DNA of 64,000 nt from Williamsia sp. CHRR-6 (GCF_018474015.1 NZ_JAHCSG010000007.1:1-64000); one strand, 5' to 3'; numbered from the stretch's first letter, positions 40,230 to 50,675 are shown. Numbers and translations: made by a program. Notes: a model not told the origin generated them from the sequence alone.

Positions 40230-40235
40230 TAATCT
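40230..40235 (+). promoter_or_regulatory. candidate leaderless -10 box of the hydroquinone reductase operon
   Basis: TAATCT lies 7 nt before the GTG at 40243, and neither this GTG nor the in-frame GTG at 40213 has a Shine-Dalgarno. No -35 is recognisable. It supports 40243 as start. Confidence 0.45.
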
Positions 40236-40242
40236 CGATGTG

Positions 40243-41277
40243 GTGACCAGTCAAGAGCAGAACACCCAGGGCAAGTACGTCGAACCGGGAGGCGAGTTCG
40301 TCCGCGACACCGCCTACATCCAGACGCGGATCACCGCCGACGGCGCCGACGGATACCCCGTCGAGGCCGGCCGGTACCGCCTGGTGGTGGCCCGCGCCTG
40401 CCCCTGGGCCAACCGGGCGATCATCGTGCGTCGACTACTCGGCCTCGAATCGGCCATCTCGATGGGGCTCTGTGGCCCCACCCACGACGCCGACAGCTGG
40501 ACCTTCGACCTCGATCCCGACGGACTGGACCCAGTGCTCAAGATCCCGCGCCTCAAGGACGCCTACCTCACCCGGTTTCCCGACTACCCCAAGGGCATCA
40601 CCGTGCCTGCGATGGTCGACATCCCCACCGGCGCGGTGGTCACCAACGACTATCCCCAGATCACCCTCGACTTCTCCACCGAGTGGACCGCATTCCACCG
40701 GCCCGGCGCGCCGGAGCTGTACCCCGATCGGCTACGCGACGAGATCGACACGGTGAACCAAGGCATCTTCACCGAGATCAACAATGGCGTGTACCGCTGC
40801 GGTTTCGCCGGCAGCCAGTCGGCCTACGAGGCCGCCTACGACCGGCTGTTCGCCCACCTCGACGTCATCTCCGAGCGCCTGTCGAACCAGCGATACCTGG
40901 TGGGAGACACCATCACCGAAGCCGACGTACGGCTGTTCACCACGCTGGCGCGCTTCGATCCCGTCTATCACGGACACTTCAAGTGCAACCGCAGCAAGCT
41001 CTCCGAGATGCCGGTGCTGTGGGCCTACGCTCGCGACCTGTTCCAGACCCCCGGATTCGGCGACACCACCGACTTCACCCAGATCAAGCGGCACTATTAC
41101 GTGGTGCACCGCGACATCAACCCGACCGGTGTGGTGCCGAAGGGACCCGACCTGCGGTCCTGGCACACCCCGCATCATCGCGAGGAACTCGGGGGGCGTC
41201 CGTTCGGTGACGGCACCCCGCCGCCGCCGCCCCCGGCCGGTGAGGTCGTACCCGAGCAGGATTGGGCGCCGCGATGA
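40243..41277 (+). CDS. glutathionyl-hydroquinone reductase homologue (Xi-class GST)
   Basis: Thiol-dependent reductase of the YqjG/PcpF/ECM4 family that removes a thiol conjugate from (chloro)hydroquinones. The protein has 344 residues. The catalytic Cys53 is in RACPWANRAI. Further family marks are LKDAYL, the NEITxDF-like ITLDFSTEW, INNGVYRCGFAGSQ and DVRLFTTLARFDPVYHGHFKCN. Actinobacteria of this order use mycothiol, not glutathione, so the true thiol is probably mycothiol; that is inference. The start is leaderless-like; a GTG at 40213 would add ten residues. The next gene overlaps it by 4 nt. Confidence 0.9.
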   Translation: MTSQEQNTQGKYVEPGGEFVRDTAYIQTRITADGADGYPVEAGRYRLVVARACPWANRAIIVRRLLGLESAISMGLCGPTHDADSWTFDLDPDGLDPVLKIPRLKDAYLTRFPDYPKGITVPAMVDIPTGAVVTNDYPQITLDFSTEWTAFHRPGAPELYPDRLRDEIDTVNQGIFTEINNGVYRCGFAGSQSAYEAAYDRLFAHLDVISERLSNQRYLVGDTITEADVRLFTTLARFDPVYHGHFKCNRSKLSEMPVLWAYARDLFQTPGFGDTTDFTQIKRHYYVVHRDINPTGVVPKGPDLRSWHTPHHREELGGRPFGDGTPPPPPPAGEVVPEQDWAPR

Positions 41278-42047
41278 CCGCGGACAACTCCTCCGCGCGA
41301 TCTGTGAGCGGCGGGGCCGTCGGGCCGAACAGCGGCGGGGCCGTGGCAAAGATCATCGACCACGCCCAACGGTTACAGGCGCCCGCGGTCGCGGCCTACG
41401 TCCGTCGGCTCCGCGCGGCACACCCGAACGACACCCCGGCACAGCTGATCGAGCGTCTCGAGAAGCAGTATCTGCGCGCCGTCATCGGCTCCGGAGGTGC
41501 CGTGGGCGCAGCCGCAGCAATCCCGGGTGTGGGCACGGTGGCCTCGCTGGCCGCCATCGGCGGTGAGTCCGCGTTCTTCATCGAGGCGTCAGCTCTGCTC
41601 GCCCTCGGTGTGGCCGAGGTGCACGGCATACCGGTGGACCACGACGAGCACCGAAAAGCGTTGGTGTTGGCCGTGATCCTCGGCGAGGAGGGCATCATGG
41701 CCCTGGCCAAGGCGCTGGGCAGCCGGACCACCCCGCTCAAGCAGGTGGCCGGTGGCGCCATCCCGCTGCCTGCGCTGGGACGGATCAACCGCATGCTGCT
41801 CAAGCGGTTCATGACCAAGTTCGCCGCCAAGCGGGCCCCACTCGTCGTCGGCAAACTGCTGCCCGCCGGCATCGGTGCCGCCGTCGGCGGGGTGGGTAAC
41901 CGCATGCTCGGGCGTCAGATCATCGACAACGCGCGCACCGCATTCGGCCCGCCGCCCGCCCACTGGCCGATCGACGGCCAGGTGATCGACCTGCCGCAGA
42001 CCGACAACGCCATCAGGGAGCCGCGTGTGACGCCGGAATTGCCTTGA
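41274..42047 (+). CDS. hydrophobic protein of unknown function
   Basis: I do not recognise this 257-residue protein. It has a Ser/Gly-rich start, a charged helix (AYVRRLRAAHPNDTPAQLIERLE), then Gly/Ala-rich hydrophobic stretches (GAVGAAAAIPGVGTVASLAAI, about 74-94; FFIEASALLALGVAEVHGIP). A second such stretch, LPAGIGAAVGGVG, is near the C-terminus. They look like membrane-inserting or hairpin segments and faintly recall EcsC-type proteins. Its ATG overlaps the reductase stop (ATGA) and its stop overlaps the ABC exporter start (TTGA). It therefore likely works with one or both. Confidence 0.7.
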   Translation: MTADNSSARSVSGGAVGPNSGGAVAKIIDHAQRLQAPAVAAYVRRLRAAHPNDTPAQLIERLEKQYLRAVIGSGGAVGAAAAIPGVGTVASLAAIGGESAFFIEASALLALGVAEVHGIPVDHDEHRKALVLAVILGEEGIMALAKALGSRTTPLKQVAGGAIPLPALGRINRMLLKRFMTKFAAKRAPLVVGKLLPAGIGAAVGGVGNRMLGRQIIDNARTAFGPPPAHWPIDGQVIDLPQTDNAIREPRVTPELP

Positions 42048-45000
42048 GCCGCCACTGGATCAGGCGCCTGGGACGTGATTGGGCACATGATCGCAGGCTG
42101 GTGGGGATCACGATCTTGGCCACCGTCGCCGGGGTGTCGATCGAGGTGTCGCTGCCGCTGGTGATCAAGTCGGCTGTCGATCTGGCCACCGGGCATCGGA
42201 CCACGGGTCCGTCCATCAGCACAGTGGCGGCAATCATCGCGGCGCTGGCCGTGGCGCGCTACGGCTGCACATTCACCCGACGACTCATCGCCGGACGTAT
42301 CGCGGTCGACGTCCAACACCGTTTGCGCACAGCCATTCTGGACACGCTGTTCCGACTCGACGGGCGCGCACAGGACTCGATCATCACCGGGCAGATCGTG
42401 TCCCGATCGATCACCGATCTGCAGCTGGTGCAGGGTTTGCTCTCGTTGGTCCCGCTGTCGTTCGGGGCGGCGGCGCAGATCGTGGTGTCGCTGGTCGTCA
42501 TGGTCTTCCTGTCCCCGGTGCTGACCCTGGTGGCGCTGGTGGTGGTGCCCACCGTGGCCGCTACCGCGACGGTGATGCGCAAGCGACTGTTCGCCGCCAC
42601 CTGGTCGGCCCAGCAGGCCGCAGGTGATGTGGCTCAGCACGTCGAGGAAACCGTGACCGGCGTACGTGTGGTCAAGGGGTTCGGGCAGGAACGCCGGTCG
42701 GTCGACGAGCTGATCGGTTGGGGTTCGGTGCTGTTCGCCAAACGCATGCGCAGTACCCGGATCAACGCGGTGTTCACCCCGACGATGAACGCCGCCCCCC
42801 AACTGGGCCTGGTCGCGGTGATCGCGGTGGGCGGCGTACTCACTGCCAACGGCACCGTGTCGGTGGGCACGTACCTGGCGTTTGCCACCTACGTCTCGAC
42901 GATGGCCGGCCTGGTCCGCATCCTGAGCAACCTGGTGGTCAGCGGACAGCTGGCCCGGGCTGCGGTAGAACGGGTCTACGAGGTGATCGACCACCCGCGC
43001 GATCGCCTGCTCTCGGCGTCGCGCCGGATACCCGCAGGCCCGGTGGGTGTGCGACTGCGCGATGTGGGCTTCACCTTCCCCGACCCGTCGCCACGGTCGG
43101 ATCCCGACGCCGCGCCGGGCGAGCCCTCCAGAACACCTGTCTTCGACGGTCTGGACCTGAGAGTCGCCCCAGGCGAATGCGTCGCTCTCATCGGTGCTCC
43201 CGGATCGGGCAAGACCACCCTGGCCGCCCTGCTGAGCGGGTTCTACCAAGCCGACCGAGGGTCCATCGAGTTCACCTCTGACATCGATCGCGACGCCGAT
43301 GTGGCGATAGACGAGGTGTCACGCGAGTCGCTGCGCGAACGGGTGGGCGTGGTGCTCGACGACCCATTCCTCTACTCCGACACCGTGGCCGCCAACATCG
43401 CGGTCGGCGCAGACCGCGGACGTCTCGACGACCCCGACGTGCGAACCCGGATCGTCGAGGCCGCCCGCGCCGCCCAAGCCGAAAGGTTCGTCGGGGAACT
43501 GGCCGACGGCTTCGACACGGTGGTCGGTGAACGCGGACTCACCCTCTCGGGTGGCCAGCGTCAGCGCATCGCCCTGGCCCGCGCCCTGTTCGCCGATCCG
43601 TCGGTACTGATCCTCGACGACGCCACCTCCGCAGTCGACGCCACCACCGAGGGACAGATTCTCAGCCGCCTCCGCGCGCGCGGCGACCGCACGATGATCG
43701 TGCTGGCGCATCGTCGTTCCACACTCACCCTGGCCGATCGGGTGGCGGTCATCGACGGCGGCCGGGTGGTCGCAGATGGCACCGTCGAACACCTCGACGC
43801 CCACAGCGCGCTGTTCCGGTCGCTGATGACCAGACCCGAGGTGGCCGCAGGCAGCCCAGATGCGAGCGGGTCAGGCAAAACCGGGTCAGGCGCACCCTCC
43901 ACCGGCGATGACCCCGTCGTCGACCTGGACCGACTGTGGCCACCCACCGAGCAGCTCGACGCACCTGCCCCTGCCCCTACCCCTGCCCCTGCCCCTGCCC
44001 CTGCCCCTGCGAGGTTCCGTGCCTCGAGCACCTCCACAACGCGACCCACGCCTCGGCGACGCGGCGGGGGCGGCGGGATCGCCGGAGGTCTGGGGTCGAT
44101 GGCCCCCACCCCCGAACTGCTGGCTGCGGTGGACGCCCTGCCGCCCGCTGACGAAGACCCGAAGGTCGACGTCGACGCTGCGCGCGCACCCGACCCGATC
44201 TTCTCGCTGCCGCGCATGCTCGCACCGGTGCGAGCGCTGCTGGTGGTGGCCTTGCTCGCGGTCGCGCTGGACACCCTGACCAGCCTGGGGTTTCCCACCG
44301 TGGCACGCGCGGTGGTCAATGCCGCCACCTCCGACGACCTGACCTCGATGTGGTGGGCGTGCGCGGCCGGGGTGGTCCTGGTCGGGCTCGGCTGGCTGGC
44401 GCTGGCCGTGGTGACGCTGGCCAGCGGTCGCGCCGGCGAGCGGGTGTTGTTCGCGTTGCGGGTCCGCAGCTATGCCCACCTGCAACGCCTGGGCCTCGAC
44501 TACTTCGAACGTGAACTGTCCGGGCGCATCATGACGCGGATGACCACCGACATCGACGCGCTGGCAACATTCCTGCAAACGGGTTTGACCACTGCGATCG
44601 TGTCGGTGCTGACCATCGTCGGGGTGGCCATCGCCCTGGTGGCGACCGACGTGACCCTGGGGGCCAGCCTGCTGATCATCTTCCCGGTGCTGTTCGTGGC
44701 CACCGGGGTGTTTCAGCAGTACAGCTCGCGGGCCTACGCCCGCTCACGGGAATTGATCAGCGCGGTCAACGCCGACTTCCAGGAGAACGTCAACGGGCTG
44801 CGCACCACGCTGGGCTACCGCAACGACGAGCTCGCACGGCGCCGGTTCGCCGAACGGTCCCTGGACTACGCCCGCTCGCGGATCGCCTCGCAGCGGGCCA
44901 TCGCGACCTACTTCCCGTTCATCATGTTGATGTCGGATCTCGCGACGGCGGCTGTGGTGGGCATCGGCGCGCATCAGGTGGCGCAGGGCACCACCAGTCC

Positions 45001-46009
45001 GGGCACCCTGATCGCATTCACCCTCTACCTCGGGATGCTCTTCGGACCCATCCAGCAACTCTCACAGGTGTTCGACGGCTACCAGCAGGCCGCAGTCGGA
45101 CTGCGCCGCATCGGTGACCTGCTGCGCACCCCGAGCAGCCTCGCGCCGGATCGGGAGTTCGACGAGGACGACGGCCATCTGCGCGAGCGCGGCGATGCCG
45201 TCGCGGTGCCGGCGCATTTCCGCGGACACGCACAGCTCGACGACGTCACCTTCCGGTATCAGTCCGCCGCCGGCGACGCGCTGCGCAACGTCTCACTCGA
45301 CATCCCCGCAGGTACGTCGCTGGCTTTGGTCGGTGAAACCGGCGCGGGAAAGTCGACCATCGTCAAACTGCTGGCCCGCTTCTACGACCCCACCGCCGGT
45401 GCGGTGCGGATGGACGGCGTGGACATCCGGCGGCACCGACTGCACGACTATCGAGCTCGCCTCGGCGTGGTTCCTCAGGAGCCGCACCTGTTCACCGGGA
45501 CCGTCGCCGACAACATCGCCTACGGGCGGCCCGACGCGAGCCGCGCCGAGATCGCCCGGGCGGCCGCCGCTGTCGGTGCCGCAGACATGATCGCCGGCCT
45601 GCGCGGCGCGATGCGGCACCCGATCGGTGAGCGCGGGCGCGGCCTGTCCGCAGGGCAACGGCAACTGATCGCACTGGCCCGAGCCGAACTCGTCGAGCCC
45701 GATCTGCTGCTGCTCGACGAAGCGACCGCGACACTGGACCAGGCCACCGAACACCAGGTGCTCGAGGCGGGTGCGCACCTGACCCGAGCCCGTACGTCGG
45801 TGATCGTCGCTCACCGGCTGGCGACTGCGGCGCGCGCCGACCGGATCGCGGTGGTCGCCGACGGTCGCATCGTCGAGTCGGGAACCCACCCCGAGCTGCT
45901 GGCGTTGAACGGACGGTACCGCCGACTCTGGGACTCGGGGCTGACGCGACTCGACGATGTCGAACTCGACCATCCCCTCGACGGCGCCGACGCGGTCGGC
46001 GCGCGGTGA
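42044..46009 (+). CDS. full-length ABC exporter, two TMD-NBD halves in one chain
   Basis: This 1321-residue exporter has the layout TMD-NBD-TMD-NBD, like M. tuberculosis Rv0194, a multidrug exporter. NBD1 has Walker A GAPGSGKTT (K390) and LSGGQ (501-505), but Asp439 replaces the Q-loop Gln and Asp526 the catalytic Glu. NBD2 has GETGAGKST (K1103), Gln1145, LSAGQ (1201-1205) and the intact Asp1225-Glu1226. One ATP site is therefore degenerate, as in asymmetric heterodimeric exporters. A Pro/Ala repeat joins the halves. The TTG start is unusual but overlaps the upstream stop, so initiation is probably coupled. Confidence 0.93.
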   Translation: MSRHWIRRLGRDWAHDRRLVGITILATVAGVSIEVSLPLVIKSAVDLATGHRTTGPSISTVAAIIAALAVARYGCTFTRRLIAGRIAVDVQHRLRTAILDTLFRLDGRAQDSIITGQIVSRSITDLQLVQGLLSLVPLSFGAAAQIVVSLVVMVFLSPVLTLVALVVVPTVAATATVMRKRLFAATWSAQQAAGDVAQHVEETVTGVRVVKGFGQERRSVDELIGWGSVLFAKRMRSTRINAVFTPTMNAAPQLGLVAVIAVGGVLTANGTVSVGTYLAFATYVSTMAGLVRILSNLVVSGQLARAAVERVYEVIDHPRDRLLSASRRIPAGPVGVRLRDVGFTFPDPSPRSDPDAAPGEPSRTPVFDGLDLRVAPGECVALIGAPGSGKTTLAALLSGFYQADRGSIEFTSDIDRDADVAIDEVSRESLRERVGVVLDDPFLYSDTVAANIAVGADRGRLDDPDVRTRIVEAARAAQAERFVGELADGFDTVVGERGLTLSGGQRQRIALARALFADPSVLILDDATSAVDATTEGQILSRLRARGDRTMIVLAHRRSTLTLADRVAVIDGGRVVADGTVEHLDAHSALFRSLMTRPEVAAGSPDASGSGKTGSGAPSTGDDPVVDLDRLWPPTEQLDAPAPAPTPAPAPAPAPARFRASSTSTTRPTPRRRGGGGGIAGGLGSMAPTPELLAAVDALPPADEDPKVDVDAARAPDPIFSLPRMLAPVRALLVVALLAVALDTLTSLGFPTVARAVVNAATSDDLTSMWWACAAGVVLVGLGWLALAVVTLASGRAGERVLFALRVRSYAHLQRLGLDYFERELSGRIMTRMTTDIDALATFLQTGLTTAIVSVLTIVGVAIALVATDVTLGASLLIIFPVLFVATGVFQQYSSRAYARSRELISAVNADFQENVNGLRTTLGYRNDELARRRFAERSLDYARSRIASQRAIATYFPFIMLMSDLATAAVVGIGAHQVAQGTTSPGTLIAFTLYLGMLFGPIQQLSQVFDGYQQAAVGLRRIGDLLRTPSSLAPDREFDEDDGHLRERGDAVAVPAHFRGHAQLDDVTFRYQSAAGDALRNVSLDIPAGTSLALVGETGAGKSTIVKLLARFYDPTAGAVRMDGVDIRRHRLHDYRARLGVVPQEPHLFTGTVADNIAYGRPDASRAEIARAAAAVGAADMIAGLRGAMRHPIGERGRGLSAGQRQLIALARAELVEPDLLLLDEATATLDQATEHQVLEAGAHLTRARTSVIVAHRLATAARADRIAVVADGRIVESGTHPELLALNGRYRRLWDSGLTRLDDVELDHPLDGADAVGAR
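43963..44010 (+). repeat. hexanucleotide repeat in the ABC exporter linker
   Basis: About eight near-perfect copies of CCTGCC encode an Ala-Pro/Thr-Pro linker between NBD1 and TMD2. Slippage by whole units would change linker length without breaking the frame. Confidence 0.85.
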
Positions 46010-46209
46010 ACCGTCGGACGCCGGACCTATATGCAGTCGTGATCGGCGAGGATTAACCTTTCACCGTCGGACGTTGTGCCCGATGACCATGTGGGCATGT
46101 CGACAGCGGCGCGAGCACGCGACCGAGATCGCCACCACCGGCATCACCCGACACCCGCAGTGATAGACGACGACTTCAGACGATCAGGGAATAGAGGCGA
46201 GATTCTGCC
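46010..46209 (+). promoter_or_regulatory. upstream region of kgd
   Basis: The 200-nt gap carries an 11-bp direct repeat ACCGTCGGACG (46010-46020 and 46063-46073). TAACCT at 46054-46059 is the best -10-like match, without a good -35. A 26-codon frame (ATG at 46083, stop at 46161-46163) ends 46 nt before kgd; I have no evidence that it is translated. Confidence 0.35.
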
Positions 46210-49200
46210 GTGAGCAGTTCGGTGTCAGATTTCGGACAGAACGAGTGGCTGGTCGACGAGATGTACCAGCGCTACCGAGACAACCCCGACTCCGTCGACA
46301 AGAGCTGGCACGAATTCCTCGCCGCCTACACTCCCGGCGGCAGCAGTGGGAACGGCAGCGGCAGCCCAGCCGCCACCAGCAACGGTGCTGCAACCAACGG
46401 CGCCGGAACCCATCAGACAATCGCCCCCACGCCCGCTCCGGCGGTACCGAACGCATCAGCCCCGACCGAAGCTGTACCGACCGAAGCTGTACCGACCAAG
46501 GCCGCCGCCGGTCAGGCCGTCACCAGCCGAGACGCCTCCGGGGTCACCGCGGCACCCGCCCCGACCACCGTCGCCGCCAAGCCGGCCACCCAACCGGTGT
46601 CTGCGCCCACTCCCCCGCCGGCGGCGGCTGCTCCCGCTGAACCGACCGCTCCGGCGCAGGACTCGGCCAAGGTGTTGAGAGGTCCGGCCGCGGCCATCGC
46701 CCGCAACATGTCAGCCTCGTTGGAGATCCCCACCGCCACCAGCGTGCGCGCGATCCCGGCCAAGCTGATGATCGACAACCGCATCGTCATCAACAACCAC
46801 CTCGCACGCACCCGCGGCGGCAAGGTGTCGTTCACCCATATCCTCGGATACGCAATCGTGCAGGCGGTCAAGGCTTTTCCCGGGATGAACCGGCACTTCG
46901 CCGAGATCGACGGCAAGCCCAATGCGGTCGCCCCGGCGCACACCAACCTCGGCCTGGCCATCGATCTGCCCGGCAAAGACGGTTCACGATCGTTGGTGGT
47001 GGCCGCCATCAAGGAGTGCGAGACCAAGTCGTTCACCGAGTTCCACGCCGCCTACGAGGACATCGTCCGCCGGGCCCGCGACGGCAAGTTGGGAGCCGAC
47101 GACTTCGCCGGCGTCACCATCTCGCTGACCAACCCGGGCACCATCGGCACCGTGCACTCGGTGCCGCGCCTCATGAAGGGCCAGGGCGCCATCATCGGTG
47201 CCGGCGCGATGGAGTACCCGGCCGAGTTCCAGGGCGCCAGCGACGAGAAGTTGGCCGAGATGGGCATCGGCAAGTTGATGACGCTCACCTCCACCTACGA
47301 CCACCGCATCATCCAGGGTGCCGAGTCGGGTGACTTCCTGCGCACCATCCACAACCTGCTGATCGACGACGCGTTCTACGACGAGATCTTCCGCGGGTTC
47401 CACATCCCCTACGAGCCCATCCGCTGGCGCAAGGACATCGCCGCCACCTCGGTGGACAAGAACGCTCGGGTGCTCGAACTCATTGCCGCATACCGCAATC
47501 GCGGTCACCTGATGGCCGACATCGATCCGTTGATGATCAACAGCGATGCCCGCAAGGCTCACCCCGACCTCGACGTGCTCACCTACGACCTCACGCTGTG
47601 GGATCTCGATCGCGAGTTCACCGTCGGCGGCTTCCACGGCCAGGACCGGATGAAGCTGCGTGATGTGCTCTCGGTGCTGCGCGACTCCTACTGCCGGCAC
47701 GTCGGCGTGGAGTACACCCACATCCTCGAACCCGAACAGCAGCAGTGGATTCAGGACCGGGTGGAGATCAAGCACGTCAAACCGACGGTGGCCGAACAGA
47801 AATACATCCTGTCCAAGCTCAACGCGGCCGAGGCTTTCGAGACGTTCCTGCAGACCAAGTACGTCGGGCAGAAGCGGTTCTCCCTGGAGGGCGCCGAGTC
47901 GGTCATCCCGATGATGGATGCCGTCATCGACCAGAGCGCCGAGCACGGCCTGGTCGAGGTCGTCATCGGCATGCCCCACCGCGGTCGACTCAACGTGCTG
48001 GCCAACATCGTGGGCAAGCCGTACTCGAAGATCTTCACCGAGTTCGAGGGCAATCTGAACCCCTCGCAAGCCCACGGGTCGGGTGACGTCAAATACCACC
48101 TCGGGGCGCAGGGCCGGTATTACCAGATGTTCGGCGAGAACGAGATCGACGTCTCGCTGACGGCCAACCCCTCCCATCTCGAAGCCGTCGACCCGGTCCT
48201 CGAAGGCCTGGTGCGCGCCAAGCAGGACCTGCTCGACTCCGGCACCGAGACGTTCTCGGTGCTGCCGCTGATGCTGCACGGCGACGCCGCGTTCGCCGGT
48301 CAGGGCGTGGTGGCCGAGACGCTGAACCTGGCCATGCTGCCCGGGTACCGCACCGGCGGCACCGTGCACATCGTGGTCAACAACCAGGTCGGTTTCACCA
48401 CCGCACCCGAGCACTCGCGGTCATCGGAGTACTGCACCGACGTGGCCAAGATGATCGGTGCGCCGATCCTGCACGTCAACGGCGACGACCCCGAGGCGTG
48501 CGTGTGGGCGGCGCAGCTGGCGGTGGACTACCGCCAGGCCTTCCACTCCGACGTGGTGATCGACCTGGTCTGCTACCGCCGACGCGGCCACAACGAGGGC
48601 GACGATCCCTCGATGACCCAGCCGGCCATGTACGACGTGATCGACACCAAGCGCGGGGTCCGCAAGTCCTACACCGAGGCCCTGATCGGCCGCGGTGACA
48701 TCTCCACCAAGGAAGCCGAGGACGCGCTGCGCGACTACCAGGGCCAGCTGGAGCGCGTGTTCAACGAGGTGAAGGAACTCGAGAAGTTCACCCCGGCGCC
48801 CAGCCCGTCGGTGGAGTCCGATCAGCAACTACCTGCGCAACTGACCACCAGCGTCGACCGTTCGGTCATCGAGGCCATCGGCGACGCGTTCGGTAACGTG
48901 CCCGAGGGCTTCGTGGTCCATCCGCGCGTCAAGCCGGTCCTGACTCGACGGCTGGAGATGTCGCGTGAAGGCGGCATCGACTGGGCCTTCGGCGAGTTGC
49001 TCGCGTTCGGCTCGCTGGTGAACGAGGGCCGCCGAGTTCGCCTGTCGGGCCAGGACTCTCGTCGCGGCACGTTCACCCAGCGACACTCGGTGATCATCGA
49101 CCGCAAGGACGGTGCGGAGTACACCCCGCTCAACCAGTTGGTGCAGACCGAAGGCGAGCAGGCCGGCGGCCAGTTCCAGGTCTACGACTCGGCGTTGAGC

Positions 49201-50031
49201 GAATACGCGGTGCTCGGCTTCGAGTACGGCTACTCCGTGGGCGACCGGGAGGCCCTGGTGCTGTGGGAGGCGCAGTTCGGCGACTTCGTCAACGGCGCGC
49301 AGTCGATCATCGACGAGTTCATCTCCTCCGGCGAAGCCAAGTGGGGACAGCTGTCGAACGTGGTCCTGCTGCTACCCCACGGTCACGAGGGCCAGGGTCC
49401 TGACCACACCTCGGGACGCATCGAGCGGTTCCTGCAACTGTGCGCCGAGGGATCGATGACGGTCGCGGTCCCCTCCACTCCCGCCAGCCATTTCCACCTG
49501 CTGCGTCGTCACGCCCTCGACGGCATCAGCCGTCCGCTGGTGGTCTTCACCCCGAAGTCCATGCTGCGCAACAAGGCTGCGGTCTCACCGATCGAGGAGT
49601 TCACCGACGGCAAGTTCGTGTCGGTGCTCGACGACCCGTCGTTGTCCGACGATGCCGCCCGCGCCGCAGTCACCCGGGTCCTGCTGGTCAGCGGCAAGCT
49701 CTACTACGAGCTGGCCGCCCGCAAGGCGCAGGACGGTCGCGCGGACATCGCCATCGTGCGCGTCGAGCAGCTGTACCCGATTCCGCATCGGCGGTTGGCC
49801 ATGACGATGGAGCGCTACCCCAACGCCACCGAGTTCCGCTGGGTGCAGGAGGAGCCGGCCAATCAGGGCGCCTGGCCGTTCTACGGTCTGGCCCTACCGG
49901 AGATGCTGCCGGATGTGTTCGGCGGCAAGCTCTCTCGCGTGTCGCGGCGCCCGATGTCGGCCCCGTCCTCGGGGTCGAGCAAGGTGCACGCCGTCGAGCA
50001 GCAAGACATCATCGACCGCGCCTTCGGCTGA
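46210..50031 (+). CDS. kgd: multifunctional 2-oxoglutarate dehydrogenase E1/E2 component
   Basis: Kgd/OdhA-type TCA-cycle enzyme of 1273 residues. It begins with the E1 docking helix [20 protein letters not shown] and a long Ala/Pro/Thr linker (about 45-155). An E2-like acyltransferase domain follows (His365 in [15 protein letters not shown]), then the ThDP-dependent E1 domain with GDAAFAGQG (691-699). In mycobacteria and corynebacteria it works with lipoyl E2 and E3 and is inhibited by the FHA protein GarA/OdhI. The GTG is preceded by AGAGGCGAG. The linker contains a short TEAVP repeat. Confidence 0.97.
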   Translation: MSSSVSDFGQNEWLVDEMYQRYRDNPDSVDKSWHEFLAAYTPGGSSGNGSGSPAATSNGAATNGAGTHQTIAPTPAPAVPNASAPTEAVPTEAVPTKAAAGQAVTSRDASGVTAAPAPTTVAAKPATQPVSAPTPPPAAAAPAEPTAPAQDSAKVLRGPAAAIARNMSASLEIPTATSVRAIPAKLMIDNRIVINNHLARTRGGKVSFTHILGYAIVQAVKAFPGMNRHFAEIDGKPNAVAPAHTNLGLAIDLPGKDGSRSLVVAAIKECETKSFTEFHAAYEDIVRRARDGKLGADDFAGVTISLTNPGTIGTVHSVPRLMKGQGAIIGAGAMEYPAEFQGASDEKLAEMGIGKLMTLTSTYDHRIIQGAESGDFLRTIHNLLIDDAFYDEIFRGFHIPYEPIRWRKDIAATSVDKNARVLELIAAYRNRGHLMADIDPLMINSDARKAHPDLDVLTYDLTLWDLDREFTVGGFHGQDRMKLRDVLSVLRDSYCRHVGVEYTHILEPEQQQWIQDRVEIKHVKPTVAEQKYILSKLNAAEAFETFLQTKYVGQKRFSLEGAESVIPMMDAVIDQSAEHGLVEVVIGMPHRGRLNVLANIVGKPYSKIFTEFEGNLNPSQAHGSGDVKYHLGAQGRYYQMFGENEIDVSLTANPSHLEAVDPVLEGLVRAKQDLLDSGTETFSVLPLMLHGDAAFAGQGVVAETLNLAMLPGYRTGGTVHIVVNNQVGFTTAPEHSRSSEYCTDVAKMIGAPILHVNGDDPEACVWAAQLAVDYRQAFHSDVVIDLVCYRRRGHNEGDDPSMTQPAMYDVIDTKRGVRKSYTEALIGRGDISTKEAEDALRDYQGQLERVFNEVKELEKFTPAPSPSVESDQQLPAQLTTSVDRSVIEAIGDAFGNVPEGFVVHPRVKPVLTRRLEMSREGGIDWAFGELLAFGSLVNEGRRVRLSGQDSRRGTFTQRHSVIIDRKDGAEYTPLNQLVQTEGEQAGGQFQVYDSALSEYAVLGFEYGYSVGDREALVLWEAQFGDFVNGAQSIIDEFISSGEAKWGQLSNVVLLLPHGHEGQGPDHTSGRIERFLQLCAEGSMTVAVPSTPASHFHLLRRHALDGISRPLVVFTPKSMLRNKAAVSPIEEFTDGKFVSVLDDPSLSDDAARAAVTRVLLVSGKLYYELAARKAQDGRADIAIVRVEQLYPIPHRRLAMTMERYPNATEFRWVQEEPANQGAWPFYGLALPEMLPDVFGGKLSRVSRRPMSAPSSGSSKVHAVEQQDIIDRAFG

Positions 50032-50053
50032 TCGCCGGGCGCACGACAATCCG

Positions 50054-50653
50054 TCAGTCCCGCGTCGCTGCCAAGGCCAGCAGTGGCAGCGACGCGGTGA
50101 TCAGGTCCAACAGCTCGGTGCGGGTGACCTGCTGGGTGCCCGCGATCCAGGCCACCGTCACCTCCTCGACCATGGCCAACCACCCGTACACGCTGAGCAC
50201 CATCAGATCGGTCGGTTCCAGACCCAGGTCGGGGGCTCGATCCAACACTCGTCGCGCCATCACCTCGCGGGTCTGGGCGAAGACCTCTTGCATCGGTCGC
50301 TCGGCGCCCAGCGGTCCCCGTAACAGCCCCACGTAGGCGTTGCGGTTGCGATCGACGTAGTCGATGAAGGCCGACATCGACTCACGCAGCATCGCCATCG
50401 GATCATCAGCGGTCACGTCGGGTTCGGTGCAGGCGAGCAGGCGACGGCTCTGCTCCTGCGCCAGCTCCAGGACGTAGTCCTGTTTGGACTCGAAGTAGTG
50501 GAACAGCAGCGCGCGCGACACCCCGACCGAGTCGGCGACGGCCTCGATGGTCAGCTGCTCGAGGGGGGTGTCGGCCAACAGCCCGATGCCGTGTTCGATC
50601 AGTTGCTCACGGCGCGCCTGCGGCGTCAACCGCGTGCGCTTGGCTTCGGTCAT
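50054..50653 (-). CDS. TetR-family transcriptional regulator
   Basis: Repressor-type protein of 199 residues. Its N-terminal helix-turn-helix spans about 20-60 (LTIEAVADSVGVSRALLFHYF), and the C-terminal helical ligand domain is typical. It is divergent from the flavin monooxygenase operon, so it probably controls that operon and itself. TAAGCT lies 7 nt before the ATG at 50653, a leaderless pattern. A longer reading seven codons upstream is less likely. Confidence 0.92.
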   Translation of the reverse strand: MTEAKRTRLTPQARREQLIEHGIGLLADTPLEQLTIEAVADSVGVSRALLFHYFESKQDYVLELAQEQSRRLLACTEPDVTADDPMAMLRESMSAFIDYVDRNRNAYVGLLRGPLGAERPMQEVFAQTREVMARRVLDRAPDLGLEPTDLMVLSVYGWLAMVEEVTVAWIAGTQQVTRTELLDLITASLPLLALAATRD

Positions 50654-50675
50654 GGACCCGAGCTTACTGACCACA

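Noticed and set aside
43963-44010. Hexanucleotide repeat as a phase-variation switch
   Set aside because: The unit is a multiple of three, so slippage cannot switch the gene off; only linker length could change.
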